From Anthoceros angustus (taxonomy: Eukaryota; Streptophyta; Anthocerotopsida; Anthocerotales; Anthocerotaceae): a DNA stretch of 64,000 nucleotides. Made by a program: the position numbers and the translations under genes. The notes beneath the pieces are model-generated. The model saw nothing but the letters and a program-made list of their open reading frames with translations. It was not told where the DNA came from and made no database searches. Positions 11,528 to 22,539 of this stretch are shown one piece after another. Within the stretch, counting starts at the first letter, position 1. Each line of letters starts with the position of its first letter. The stretch lies in the NCBI GenBank assembly GCA_010909165.1, contig MU008196.1:124001-188000 (forward strand), read 5' to 3'.

Positions 11528-13634
11528 TTAGGACCAAGGGTTCCGCGTGGTTGCGTTTCCCTGATGGCCTTCGGACTTCACAGCCGATGCCGGGTTGTCC
11601 TTTAACAAGCGCCTAAGGGACACCAAGTGTTGTTGGTCCATCATCAAGTCGGCCACCTTGAAAGGGCGGGTGGTTCTCTGCGTCGCGCGTTCGCCTTGTC
11701 TCCTCCGGTTTGGCTGTGGTGGCGGACCATACGGGTCTGTCGGAGTTCTTCTTGAAGCATCTCGGTCACTTCGAACCACATCCGGTGGAAGCTGCGGCGT
11801 TGCCGTGGGTGAGTCGCTTCTCCGGAGACTCCGGTGGCTTTTGGGGGTTTCTTCTCTGGAGCTGCCGGTTTAACTTCGTCCTCTTTGGCGGGTTCGGCTT
11901 CCAGGTGTTCCGTCCTCCGTATCCGTGGGACTATCCCATTTTCTTCCTCTTATCTGTCTCCGTTCCTTCTCCTTTCGGCGACTCGGGTTGACACTTCGGT
12001 ACCTCAGTCCGCCTTCTTCTCCTTGGCGAACTTGCCCGTACCACCTCGTTCGAGCTCCTCGGTGCCTCCTCCCCTCCATGATTGTCGTCTTCAATTTGTA
12101 CAGTAGCCTTAGGAGGGCGTCGGTGGTCTTGGCTCCCAGGGGGGTTTTGGCGTAGTCCTCGGCGAGGATTCGGACCGCAGTCTTGCACGGCATGTGCCCG
12201 CCTTACAATCTCCACCACGTTCAAAGTCTCCGTTACCTTATGCGGTGGGGTATGGGCCAGGCGTTGGAGTAGTGTCGGGGTTCCCAGTTCCAGACCACCG
12301 CTGCCGAAGAATGCGGAGGTCCTCCCATTCGAGGTTGCATCGGAGGCGGTGTATGGATGGACCTCGGGACCACTGTCCTCTCGGGGTCCAGGACCTCTAG
12401 GTCAGGTCTTCCCTCTGAGGTCCGGTCTCACAGGCCGGCCTTCTTTGAGTCAGGTCCTCGGGGCCGGACTTGCCTCTGAGGTCCGGTCTTGGACCCAACC
12501 CTTCCACAGGGTCCGGACCTCGGGGTCGGACTCGTCACTAGAATCTGGATCCCTAAGTCAGACTTCCTTGAGGCGGACCTCGGGATCGGCCTTTCCTCGA
12601 AGTCGGGACAAAGTCAGGACCTCGGCTCTGGGCATGCCTCCTCACGGGCTAGTCACGGGTTCATCACCCAGGCCTCCCTTGGTTCCACCGAGGCAGCCGG
12701 GAGGCTAACGTTGCGCCTTCTTCGCCAGCGTTGACACTCCGACCTCAGCGGTGAGCGAGCGTCCAGTGTATCCCGAGATACCGCCCAGGAGGCAGGACTG
12801 CGGGCGCAAGGGATCGAGAATTGTCTCGGGTGCGGCCAGCCTTCTCCAGCGTACGCCTTGAGGAGTAACCGGCCGGGCGGGCGCCTCTTCCACCTCTTTT
12901 TATGACTCTCTAGATCTTCCCTCAACCCGCTACCTCTTTCAAAGGCGGGTCGAAGGACCTCGGCCTTGCAGCATCATGACCTCCTTCTTCCCGCGTTTCG
13001 ACTTCTTCTTGTTTTTTGCGGCTCCTCTTCCTCCTCTTCCTCCTCTTCCTCCTCTTCCTCCGGACCTCGGTCTCTTCCTCCTCTCCTTGAGGGCTCTTCA
13101 TCTTGATTCGATTCCCTCTTTTCTTCTTCTTTCCTCCTTGAGTCGTTCTCGTTCGTTGGTGCATCGATTCTTCATAGTTTTCCGCCCTTGCTCACATCCT
13201 TCTCTGCAAAACATGCTTAGCCATTGGCTTAGGTGCCATTGCGAACCAGCCACTTTGCATCGTGGTGTGGGTGGGGTGCGATCCGGAGGGCATAGAACCG
13301 TTCGATGTCGATCCCAACTTTCCGTCTTGCCCTCTTTGGGTTCTCAAGCTTGGACAAGATGTAGCCTTCTTGATCGATTCGCGGAATCTTTCTGAAGGCA
13401 TCCTTGATCTTGAAGGTCGCGAGGCGTTACGGTGGTCGGTACTTGGTACCAGGGCGTTGTCCCCGAAGGACCTTGGAGCAGTGGATTAGGCGTGCATCCG
13501 ACCTTCTCGTTGAAGTTGCTCGGGATCGAAATCCTCAACAAAGGTTTCGCATCCGCTCCTTCTTTCCAAAGAGTAAACTTTTGGTCGTTGTTGTTGCCAT
13601 CGTCCGCCGGCGGTGAGGCGCTCCTCTTCGCCAC
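11528..13634 (-). pseudogene. Gypsy gag region (decayed, interrupted)
   Basis: The minus-strand frame starting at 13634 lies ~200 bases after the 5' LTR and begins AKRSASPPADDGNNNDQKF, a plausible gag start, although no ATG opens it. Further frames at 12193-11870 and 11779-11528 are rich in charged residues, as gag proteins are. No zinc knuckle is readable. A 0.54 kb LTR-like segment interrupts it at 12361-12897. Identity as gag is inferred mostly from position. Confidence 0.4.
12361..12897 (-). repeat. LTR-derived segment inside the gypsy gag region
   Basis: From ACCTCGGGACCAC to GGCGCCTCTTCCAC this stretch follows the right LTR (about 14727-15285) base for base apart from small indels. It includes the palindrome array, the GGATCCCTAAGTC step and the GGCATGCCTCCTCACGGGCTAG segment. 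The sequences on either side are not LTR-like. It is therefore a third copy of a module that begins with the palindrome array. Confidence 0.75.
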
Positions 13635-13810
13635 ACGCCTGCGGGCTTCCTCCTCACGATCAACAATTCCACGCCTGCGGTTCGTGACCTCGCCTCGAGC
13701 TCGTCTCTCACGTACTGCGCTCGGGCGCTCTGGCGATCCCGTCCGACTCTCTTAGCAATTCTTCCTTAACTACCTCCGTCCTCCGCATCCCACGCTCACG
13801 GGCGATTTCA

Positions 13811-13828
13811 TTCCCGACAGCGCCAAAA
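13811..13828 (-). promoter_or_regulatory. Primer binding site of the gypsy element
   Basis: Directly inside the 5' LTR end (…GCCACA on the minus strand) lies TTTTGGCGCTGTCGGGAA. It resembles the TGGCGCCGTTGCCGGGGA primer site used with tRNA-Asp in many plant gypsy elements, with a short gap and a few mismatches. The position fits exactly. The tRNA identity is an inference. Confidence 0.55.
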
Positions 13829-15727
13829 TGTGGCGACTTTCGATGGCCGGTAGGCGCGCACAATCCGTGTCGTTGTAGGAAGAAGTCCGTTCCCAAAGGA
13901 ATGATAGGCTCCGTTTGCGTTTGGTGATTCTTACCTCACTTGCGCTCGTTCACCTCAGCGCCATACTCTAACTACTCAGCGTTCACCGTCAGGCCGGTAT
14001 GGCCAAGCGTTTGAGACCCGTTCGCGTCCGTATCGTTCACATTCGTCACTCACACTTCGATCCTTTCCTCTCTCACGCTCACTCATCCGGTCTTAGAAAA
14101 GGCCGGGTTTACGGTCCGGACCTCCTCGTCGTTCAGGGCCTCTCCGTCCGGGCTCTGCCGCCCTCCGGAGTTCCTCCGGCTCACCGTTCGTCCGTTCGGT
14201 CTTTGGGCGCTCGGGCGAAACGGGTCACCGATCACCCTTCCACACACACCACAACACGTTAGGTCGTCACGGGACCACAGTCAATCTCCCGGGATCGTGC
14301 ACCTTTCGGTGACTCGGGACTCACGTTAGCAAGAAGACACACAAGGTGCAGAGCAGCATCAACACCAAGAGAAGATGATTTATTGAGCCTTAGCCCTCTT
14401 ATACTCGCGAAGGTCGGCCTTTATTACCTCTAGTGAGGCCATTTCGGTGTGCCTAACCGCCTACTACCACCTATTCCTATCGTGGTGGTGGGGTGGGATA
14501 GATTCCTTCTTGGCACGGCGGCCCAAAGCGAGCCACTGGCGCGCAATCGGATGATCCGGGACCCTTCCTCTTCAGTGCATCGGTGCGCCACCGTGGCGGC
14601 GACAGCGGCTCACCACCAAGTCTTCCTCGTCCTCCCCTCTTCTCTCTCTGGCGGGCCCTGCGCGATGGGCCCTCAAGGCTGGATCTGCTTGGGGTTGGTG
14701 TTGGTGGCTCTCCCCACTCCCAGTTTGGACCTCGGGACCACATCTGACTCGGGGTCCAGGACCTCTAGGTCCGGTCTTCCCTCTGGGGTCCGGTCTCCTG
14801 GGCCCGGCCTTCTTTCTGGAGTCCGGTCCTCGGGGACCGGACTTGCCTCTGGGGTCCGGTCTTCTGGACCCAACCCTTCCCCTGGGGTCCGGACCTCAGG
14901 GTCCGGATTCGTCACTAGAGTCTGGATCCCTAAGTCCAGACTTCCTTCAGGGGGCCGGACCTCGGGATCCGGCCTTTCCTCAGGAGTCCGGACAAAGTCC
15001 GGACCCTCAGGCTCCTGGGCATGCCTCCTCACCGGGCTGGTCACGGGTTCATCACAGGCCTCCCTTGGTTCCAGCGCTTGCCGGGAGGCTAGCAGCACGT
15101 TCGCCTTCTTGGCGCGTTGCTCCGACCTCAGCGGTGAGCCGCTGCGCAGGCGTCAGTGTCCCACGAGATACCGCCCGAGGCGGACTGCGGGCTGAGGATC
15201 GAGTGTCATTGCTTGTGAGCCAGCCTTCTCCAGCGACCACGCCTTGGGAGTAACATGGCCCGGGGGAGGCGCCTCTTCCACAGTAGCGCGGAGGTGCATG
15301 GCTTACTGCGGCCCCTCGCCGCCGCGTACTGCGGCCTTACGCAGCCGCGTACTGCGGCCCCTCGCGCGCGGTCCGCGTAGGCGTGAATACTGCTATAACG
15401 GCAAGGTTCACGGTCTGACCGCTGCATGCCCGGCCTCCGCCGGTCGTCCACGTGGCGTCGCCTGGTCAGTCACTTACGGCCCAACTTCTAAGTTACTTTC
15501 CACGGCCCATCGCTGGTCACAGGTGGGTCCGGACTTATCCGTTACCTTATGCTTTGCCATCGTAGGCCTAGGATCGCGTTCCCCACTCCGAGTCCGGTAT
15601 ACTCAGTGCCGTCCGAGTGCTAACCGTGCTTATTTCCCCCTTTTTCGCCTCATTTTATCCTTTACTCCTACAAAAAAAACAAAACCCTACCTAATTTCTA
15701 ACCCCCCAGGGAAGTCCGTAGTCCACA
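13829..15727 (-). repeat. Gypsy 5' LTR (right copy)
   Basis: Starts TGTGGCGACTTTCGATGG on the plus strand and ends GTAGTCCACA. It contains the palindrome array at about 14727-15010. Its outer ~0.78 kb plus flanking DNA is repeated directly downstream, to 16762. Confidence 0.85.
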
Positions 15728-17043
15728 AAGCCTCAACGGCGAACCCAACGAGCTGATGTAGCACTTAGGCACATGCGCGTTGCGCACATCATTGGGCGAA
15801 TTCAGGCAAGTCTCACTCAGGTTCTCGAAATTCCCTCTTTCTGCTTGCAATCCTGCTTTTATGCATGTAATGGGCTTGCCAAAGCGTGCGATTGACCTTC
15901 GGAATCCAGAGTCGGCATCATGAAGACGATGTTGGGGCTCCCTCCCCTCCGTACAACTGGGAGAAGCTTATTCGTACCCAGCATCGACTCGAGCTTGATA
16001 TGGGGTAGAGGCGGACCTCGGGATCCGGCCTTTCCTCAGTCGGGACAAAGTCCGGACCTCGAAACTCTGGGCATGCCTCCTCACCCGGGCTAGTCACGGG
16101 TTCATCACCCAGGCCTCACTTGGTTCTGTGGCTTAGCCGGGAGGCTACGCGCGTTCGCCTTCTTCGCCGCGTTGACTCAAACCTCAGCGGTGGCCGCTGG
16201 CGAGGCGTCTGAGGTATCCCACGAGATACCGCCCAGAGCCGGACTGCGGGCGCAAGGATCGTGAATTGTCTCGGTAGCGTGAGCAGCCTTCTCCAGCGAC
16301 CACTTGCCGGGAATGTGGCCCGGGCGGAGGCGCTTCCAGCAAGTAGCGCGAGGTGCATGGCTTACTGCGGCCCCTCGCCCGCGTACTGCGGCCCCTCGCC
16401 GCCGCGTACTGCGGCCCCTCGCGCGCGTCCGCGTAGTGAATACTCTATAACGGCCGACGAGTTCACGGTCCTGACCGGCATGCCCGGCCTCCACCGGTGG
16501 TCACGTGGGCGTCGCCTAGTCCGTCCTTACGGCCCAACTTCTAAGTTACTTTCCCTGGCGTACTTATCCTGCCTGGTCCTGGAGTGGGTCCGGACTTATC
16601 CCGTTACCTTGTCGCCTGCCATCGTAGGCCTAGGTACGTTCCCCACTCCGAGTCCGGAGTGCTAACCGTGCTTATTTCCCCCTTTTTCGCCTCATTTTAT
16701 CCTTTACTCCTACAAAAAAACAAAACCCTACCTAATTTCTAACCCCCCAGGGAAGTCCGTAGTCCACAAAGCCTCAACGGCGAACCCAACGAGCTGATGT
16801 AGCACTTAGGCACATGCGCGTTCGCATCATTAGGCGGGGTCAGCAAGTCTCACTCAGGTTCTCGAAATTCCCTCTTTCTGCTTGCAATCCTGCTTTTATG
16901 CATGTAATGGGCTTGCCAAAGCGTGCGATTGACCTTCGGAATCCAGAGTCGGCATCATGAAGACGATGTTGGGGCTCCCTCCCCTCCGTACACTGGGAGA
17001 AACGATTCATGCCAACGCTATCGACTCAGAGCTTGATATGGGG
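14953..17043. repeat. ~1.04 kb direct tandem duplication across the LTR/CACTA junction
   Basis: Copy 1 (14953 to about 16006) and copy 2 (about 16009-17043) both run from the end of the palindrome array, through the LTR end at GTAGTCCACA, and through the same 280 bases of flank into GAGCTTGATATGGGGT. The break falls inside the CACTA N-terminal coding frame, so copy 1 holds only a truncated start (ATGAAGACGATG at ~15918). Copies differ by scattered short indels. Confidence 0.85.
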
Positions 17044-17385
17044 TGGGGGGAGCCAGACCAAGCAGTCCACGATGATTGTGATCACGAGGGCCGGAAAGAC
17101 CATCGTCCCCCCAGCGCGGAAGAGGCTGCAATTGATGCATTCATCAACTCCCGGCTGCAACAATGGCACCATGCTTTGCACCAGGAGGCCGCAATGCCGC
17201 TCTTTAACATCCCCGGCCCGTGTCGCAGCAAGATGAGTCGGTTGTCGACCGTGCTTGTGCTCCTCAACATTCAGGAGCGCTACAACGCATCAGATAGCCT
17301 CATGAATGCCCTGTTTCAAGTGGTTGCGGATATGTTGTTGCCTTCACCGAACAGTCTTACACCTTGCAGGACCAAGGACGCATGA
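16957..17385 (+). pseudogene. CACTA transposase N-terminal part
   Basis: ATG-started frame of 142 codons. After an acidic, low-complexity start it reads SKMSRLSTVLVLLNIQERYN and later ADMLLPSPNSLTPC. This fits the segment of En/Spm transposases before the zinc ribbon (skls-lv-ll-lk... lP-gn-lP). It ends at a stop soon after. The following bases encode CCEQYRILGKCEPRK and FYFPAIERTGLFGMSSTRRD in other frames, so the join to the main frame needs an intron or is broken by frameshifts near 17400 and 17630. Confidence 0.55.
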
Positions 17386-17633
17386 CACTCCGCCGTTAGG
17401 CATTCTTGTCGGTGATTCCTTGTTGTGAGCAGTATCGCATTCTTGGGAAGTGCGAGCCAAGGAAGACCAACGCTGTTTTTGTGGGGAGCAACGGGATGCA
17501 CCAGGAGAAAGACGTCCGCGTCCGGCCGCAGCGGGCGCTTTCTATTTTCCAGCGATAGAGCGCACGGGGTTGTTCGGGATGTCCTCGACGCGGCGCGACA
17601 TGGTGGCGAAGAAACCAGAGCAAGGATGGAAAA

Positions 17634-20027
17634 ATGCGAATTTTGGCAGACAGTCCGGCATGGAAAATGTTAGATTCTGTGGGGAACTTTGGGGGTGAAG
17701 ACCGGAATGTGAGGTTTAGCATTTGTACCGACAGACTGAACCCGGGCGGGCACCGATCAAACACCAACTCAATTTGGCCAGTTCTGCTAGTCATTCAGAA
17801 TCTGCCACCATGGCAGAACACCAAGAAAGAGCACATCTTGATGCCCCTTATCATTCCAGGGCCCCGACAAGTTCAGGACATGGATGTTTTTTTAGAGCCA
17901 CTCCTGGCAGACCTCCGCGAGCTATGGGAGGGTATACCATGCGAAGATTTTTCGCTGCCGGAAACTGATCCTCGACGTATATTTACTCTCCGGGGTGCGT
18001 TGGTCCTTGCCACCTGTGATTACCCGGGGTTGGGGAATCTATTTGGTTTGCAAGTTCGAGGGAGGGCATCATGTATTGACTGTGGGGTTGACTTGCAAGC
18101 CCGATGGTCCCATGATCTAGATAAAATGATTTTCGAAGGCTATCGACGATGGTGCCCTACTGTGGACGACATGTGGCGCATCCACAATGCAGACAGCTTT
18201 AACAGCGACGTGGAGCGGCGACCGAGGCCTGTTACCCGTAGTGTGGATGTGGTGATGACCGAAATGCAGCTCTGGAGTGACCGAAATGGTGACAATGTTG
18301 TGACGTGGGCGGTGCGGAAGAACTCAGTGATCCTTAGGACTTTGCCATACCTTCGGTTCACATACAAACTATGGGTTAAGGACGTTATGCATGTGGAGAT
18401 GAATAACTGTAAGGCGATATGGGGAACCATATGCGGCAAGGGTGACACATTAAGCAGCCGTTTCGACATGCAGCACTTAGAGTCCAAACCGTGGCTATGG
18501 CCCATCGAAGACAATGAAGTGCAGCACATGCCTGATGCGTCATATGTATTGCCAGCCCGGGATCTGCAAGCCGTGAAGGATGAGATTTGTTCCATGCGCC
18601 CGCCTACTGCTTTCGGAGCAAACTTGAAACGCTGCTTTGCTGGGCCCAAAGTTACAGGGATGAAAAGCCACAACTGGCATTGTTTGATGCAATATTATTT
18701 ACCTATCGCTCTGAGGGGTCGTCTACCCGGACGGGAATACACCGTACTGAAGCGATTGTCCGCTTTCTACAGGTGGTTATGCTCAAAGGCCATCTTGCTG
18801 GAGGATATTCAAACTATGAAGCTAGAGATTGTAGACATCATGGTCTCTTTGGAGATGGTCATGCCGTCAACATTCTGGAATATCATGCAACATCTCTTGA
18901 TTCACCTTGTAGATGAGGTGGAGACACATGGCATAGTACACTGTCGCTGGATGTACCCTATGGAGCGCTATATGATGGTTTTGAAAAACCACGTGCGCCA
19001 ACGAGCCAGGCCTGAAGGTAGCATGGCGACAGGGTATGTAGCTATGGAGGCTATGCACTTTGCAACAGAATTCATGACTGCAGCCCACCCAGAACATGCC
19101 GCCCTGTTTGGCTTTAATCACCTCCCAGGCCAAGAGGATCGACCCATTGGGGCAGCGAAAAGAAAAAAGCTCACGGCTGACGAACAAAATCGTCTTCATT
19201 GGTACCTTCTGCTTCACTCTGAAACTTTGGCCCCACTGCGAGCAGCTCACTCTGCAGACCATGAGACTGGGTTTGATTTCAAAAAATGGCTGCAGCTAAA
19301 AGTGGGTCGGGGGGACTTTGCCGGAAGCCCAAGTGTATTGCTTGTGGGCCTAGTGTCTTTGGAGTCACAGGCACATGTCAAAGCGGTTGTCATTACATCT
19401 GGCGACGGCCATGAGCCATTGCCACTTCACCGGGACCTCGGCGTCCCCGATGTGAAGAATTGGTGGGTCGCATGTCACGCTCGTTTGGGATATGGCGTAC
19501 TTGCCCGCGCCAAAGAACTTGGGTCACATGTGGCGGATGTAATCGAGGAGATGCAGGGCGTCACATATTTGCTGAGCACGTCCATTGTCGTGGAGGTGGG
19601 CAGCCCGAGCACACGGCTGTTCTTCCTACCTCACCTGCTGTCCGAAAAATTTGATATCCTGGTTGTTGAGCGGGAGCCGGCATTCGAACTGGATCACGGC
19701 ATGGCAATTGAGAGGAACCGCCTGACCCGGGAAACATCACTGAGGATTGAGATAGACCAGGAGTTCCAGATGTTGAAGGACACGGAGTGGGGACCGGCCA
19801 TAAATGTGCGGACAGTCGGGCCTCCTTGGGATCGGAAGAGGGTGGCTATGTGGACTGGACCGGAGCAGCCTCTGAAGGATGTCTTGCGAAACACTTGCAA
19901 ACCTGTTGGAAAGCTTACCATCTTGAAGAAGCATACTGATAACTTGCTTTGCGTGGGACACGCCATGCGCTTGGAGTTTGTGTATGACCACATAGAGGAG
20001 TTTGTGTGCTACACTAGTTTCGGTTGA
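17634..20027 (+). CDS. CACTA transposase, Transposase_21 and DUF4218 domains
   Basis: An open frame of 797 codons, very long for decayed DNA. Residues 1-90 hold ADSPAWKMLDS, the DRNVRFSICTD strand, NLPPWQN and LIIPGPRQ, the Transposase_21 signature; DMDVFLEPLLADLRELW follows. DUF4218 begins about residue 342 with MKSHNWHCLMQYYLPIALRG and continues through HCRWMYPMERY and RARPEGSMATGY. The last ~300 residues have no domain I know; the usual DUF4216 is not seen. The true start is upstream in another frame, so the ATG at 17634 is internal. The protein would act in the nucleus, cutting element ends, if expressed. Confidence 0.8.
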   Translation: MRILADSPAWKMLDSVGNFGGEDRNVRFSICTDRLNPGGHRSNTNSIWPVLLVIQNLPPWQNTKKEHILMPLIIPGPRQVQDMDVFLEPLLADLRELWEGIPCEDFSLPETDPRRIFTLRGALVLATCDYPGLGNLFGLQVRGRASCIDCGVDLQARWSHDLDKMIFEGYRRWCPTVDDMWRIHNADSFNSDVERRPRPVTRSVDVVMTEMQLWSDRNGDNVVTWAVRKNSVILRTLPYLRFTYKLWVKDVMHVEMNNCKAIWGTICGKGDTLSSRFDMQHLESKPWLWPIEDNEVQHMPDASYVLPARDLQAVKDEICSMRPPTAFGANLKRCFAGPKVTGMKSHNWHCLMQYYLPIALRGRLPGREYTVLKRLSAFYRWLCSKAILLEDIQTMKLEIVDIMVSLEMVMPSTFWNIMQHLLIHLVDEVETHGIVHCRWMYPMERYMMVLKNHVRQRARPEGSMATGYVAMEAMHFATEFMTAAHPEHAALFGFNHLPGQEDRPIGAAKRKKLTADEQNRLHWYLLLHSETLAPLRAAHSADHETGFDFKKWLQLKVGRGDFAGSPSVLLVGLVSLESQAHVKAVVITSGDGHEPLPLHRDLGVPDVKNWWVACHARLGYGVLARAKELGSHVADVIEEMQGVTYLLSTSIVVEVGSPSTRLFFLPHLLSEKFDILVVEREPAFELDHGMAIERNRLTRETSLRIEIDQEFQMLKDTEWGPAINVRTVGPPWDRKRVAMWTGPEQPLKDVLRNTCKPVGKLTILKKHTDNLLCVGHAMRLEFVYDHIEEFVCYTSFG

Positions 20028-21298
20028 ATGTAGAGGGCGCATTTGAAGTTCTTGCTGCGGCCGACCTGATAGTTCGTACTTGTCATTGTGTTGAAAGCCG
20101 CCTAGGTGCAGCTGTGGTTGCTGGGCATGGGTATGCATACATTTTCTTCCCACGCACATTGGGGCGTCCAGTGAAGGTTGACGTCCTCCAGTCTCTGGTG
20201 GAGATGGAGCATTAATTCATAGGGAGGTCCAAATGGACGGTTGAGGGGTAGCCCCGGGTATGGCTTCATTAGGCATTGCCCCGGACTTTTTAGATGGTGT
20301 GGTCGTAGTATCGGTATCGTCATCGATAGTATGTAGGCAGAACGGTGTCTGCGGGTAATATCATTCGGCAGTGAATGCCTGTAGTTGGTATCAACATACC
20401 TGATAGAATCTTGATACCAGAGTAGGGAGTCTTGCTTTTTTTGGTAGACAGAACTCAGCCGGCCACTGTGAATGCTTGTATGCCAATGTTGGTGGAATGT
20501 AGCGATTTTGAAGCAACCCTATGTGGGGTTTTTGATAGTTGCGCAACGTTGTTCGCCAAAATAAGTTCCAGAGCACGGCCCTCAGCACGGCCCTCAGTAT
20601 ACACACTATCATCACAGGTAACGGAAACCTTGTTGCATCGGATAAGAATGGCAGCCGAGCTTGCCTACGATACTTGTTCAACCCTAGTCCGGATTGAGCT
20701 GTGGTTGGCATTCGGCCAACCATTCCGTCGCAAAGTTGCACCCCAACTCAGTTTCGGGAACAGTTGAGGCATGTAGTTTGTGACCAGTGGGCCCTGCTGT
20801 TCACATCGTGGACGGAATGGGTGATCGTTATCGCGCTCAACGGGAATCCGAAACCCGCAGCCGGCCGGGTTCATATAAGAGGCCGTAAATAACGGGTTGG
20901 CGGGCACGGAATGCAAATTCGTCTTTGGACGCACCAACTGTCACTCATCGGAACCGGCAACTTCAAGTCGACTTTTAAGATGGGAAGATCGGGACCTTGC
21001 GTTGATGACCGGCTAGTGAAGGGGAGAATAACGCGGTTTGCGGATGTTGTTCCAGGTTGGACCATAAGGGGCAGCGTGCATCGGCTTGCAAACGTGGCAT
21101 CGCGACAACAACGCGAGAACAACGTGGCTGGACTCACGTTATTCCACCCACGTTGTTTAAGACACCGCATTGTAGTAGTGTAGGTCAGAAAATCCGGATG
21201 AGGTAGATGATGCGAAGGATGAAGAAGCACTGTTGAGGAGGGCCTTCCATCAGTGGGTCTTGGAGCTAGTGTGTTCGAAGATGACGTTGATGGTGCCG
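20028..21298. other. Region downstream of the CACTA frame, no gene recognised
   Basis: Contains modest plus-strand frames (20432-20767; 20911-21183 with FKSTFKMGRSG and DDRLVKGRITRFADVV) that look protein-like but match no family I know. They may be further parts of the CACTA element or unrelated debris. Confidence 0.35.
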
Positions 21299-21563
21299 TG
21301 TGAAGGATCGTGTGGCAGCCCATGATGGTGGAAAGAGGAGAGGAGAGGAGGAGGCAAGTGTAACTCTCTCCAATTGAGATGAGGCTTTGAAGGGTATTTA
21401 TACCCTCCAACAGGGCTCCCTAGGAAGCTCCACAAGAAGCCCCTAGGAAGGAGCACAAGAAGCTTCCTAGTGATTAGCTTCAGCTAAACTAATGATACTT
21501 AACTGACACCTAACTTAGACTAAGTGTATTAGTCTAAGTACATTGGGCTTTAATACCCTTACA
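21299..21563 (-). repeat. Inverted copy of a 265-bp promoter repeat
   Basis: The reverse complement matches 37394-37661 and 39687-39952. It runs from TAAGGGTATTAAAGCCC through a hairpin of CTTAGACTA and TAGTCTAAG, a TATA-bearing palindrome, and a CTCCTCTCCTCTTTCCACCATCATG end. It probably represents an LTR or promoter part of a retroelement. Only this piece is present here. Confidence 0.75.
21389..21408 (-). promoter_or_regulatory. TATA box in an inverted repeat
   Basis: On the minus strand it reads GGAGGGTATAAATACCCTTC. The TATAAA core sits between arms GAAGGGTAT and ATACCCTCC with one mismatch. It is the same element as at 37548 and 39840. Confidence 0.4.
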
Positions 21564-22539
21564 CCGTGGACAAGCAATGACGAGAGTTTGAGGGAGAGGC
21601 TGGTGAGTATGGTAGAGGTTGAGTTTCCATGTATTGAGCGGGATGAGATTGTGGCAAGGTTTGCAGGTGCATTACGGACAAGGAATTAACCACAACCTAG
21701 GGAAGAAGGTGAGGCAAGCTGTGATATGGAGGGAGAAGGGTAAGGATGCGAAATGGCTCCATCCGCCAAATGTCACCACCAAGGCATGCAGGAAGGCTGT
21801 GAAGCAGGGTGTGGTTACATTGCATAAGAATGGTGGGGTGTGGCCAACCCCCCAGCAAGCTGCCGCAACGTCGACAAGGCTGGCGAAGCATGATCAAGGG
21901 ACCAATCTCTTTGGTCCCCCGGGGAGCAAAAGAGTTTGAAAGGAGGTTCGTGCAACGGTGGGGAGGGAGTGCTACCGCAAAGGAGCTGAGGTGGGCACAT
22001 GCCGGAGTATTGGAGAGGTAAAGGTTTGACGGTGGCTGTGAGGGGGCATGTTTGTGTGGCCACGTTTGTCGGGTGATATGATCAGCTGCTGTGGCTTGTG
22101 CTCCTAGGATGCTTTGAGACGGGAATGGATGAGAGATGCTATGGTTAGAGGCGAGGGGAGAGTACCCATGGAGGTGTGGAAGAGGCGGGGGCAACATGGG
22201 AGGCGGCCAAGTGCAGTGCTTTGGAGGGCACTTGGAAAGTGGAGGCGATTAACACGAGGCGTGTCAAAAGTGTAAGGATAAATGTGTTCCATGTTATTAC
22301 ATGTACTTTTGGAGGTCTTAGGATGTGCCATAACTCCCGATGAAATCACAAGTTGCAGACATCGGCAGGATTAAAAGATCATTTTTCGCGTTCTTTTTGC
22401 ACAGTGCGCGCACAAGTTTGCGCATAGCCTTGTACCATGCGCACACTTGTGCGCGCCTAGGCCCCCCGGAATACAAAAGCATAGAGAACCACACAAAATT
22501 AGGGAACTATGGACATGCAGAAATAATGGAACAAAGAGG
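21564..22539. other. Unassigned repeat-like spacer
   Basis: Contains a plus-strand frame at 21619-21939 without an ATG start, with KKVRQAVIWREKGKDAKWLHPP and LFGPPGSKR. I could not place it. Other frames are short. Confidence 0.3.

Larger units (their letters stand above)
6228..15727 (-). mobile_element. Full-length, decayed Ty3/gypsy LTR retrotransposon
   Basis: Read on the minus strand the order is 5' LTR (15727-13829), primer binding site, gag region, reverse transcriptase, RNase H, integrase, polypurine tract, 3' LTR (8151-6228). Integrase after RNase H marks it as Ty3/gypsy. LTRs begin TGTGGACTAC and end GCCACA. All coding parts are broken by frameshifts and stops, so the copy is not autonomous. 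The flanking 5-mers (CCTGT left, AAGCC right) do not match, so one flank has probably been rearranged, as the tandem duplication at 14.95-17.04 kb also suggests. Confidence 0.85.
16957..20027 (+). mobile_element. CACTA (En/Spm) transposon coding core
   Basis: Three parts in order make up the core. The N-terminal frame is at 16957-17385, with LTR/gypsy sequence just upstream. A frame-shifted zinc-ribbon part is at about 17400-17630, and the long transposase frame at 17634-20027. Terminal CACTA repeats were not located with confidence. A GTAGTAGTG near 21173 is a candidate 3' end, but no matching 5' end was found. The gypsy element abuts its 5' side. Confidence 0.7.
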
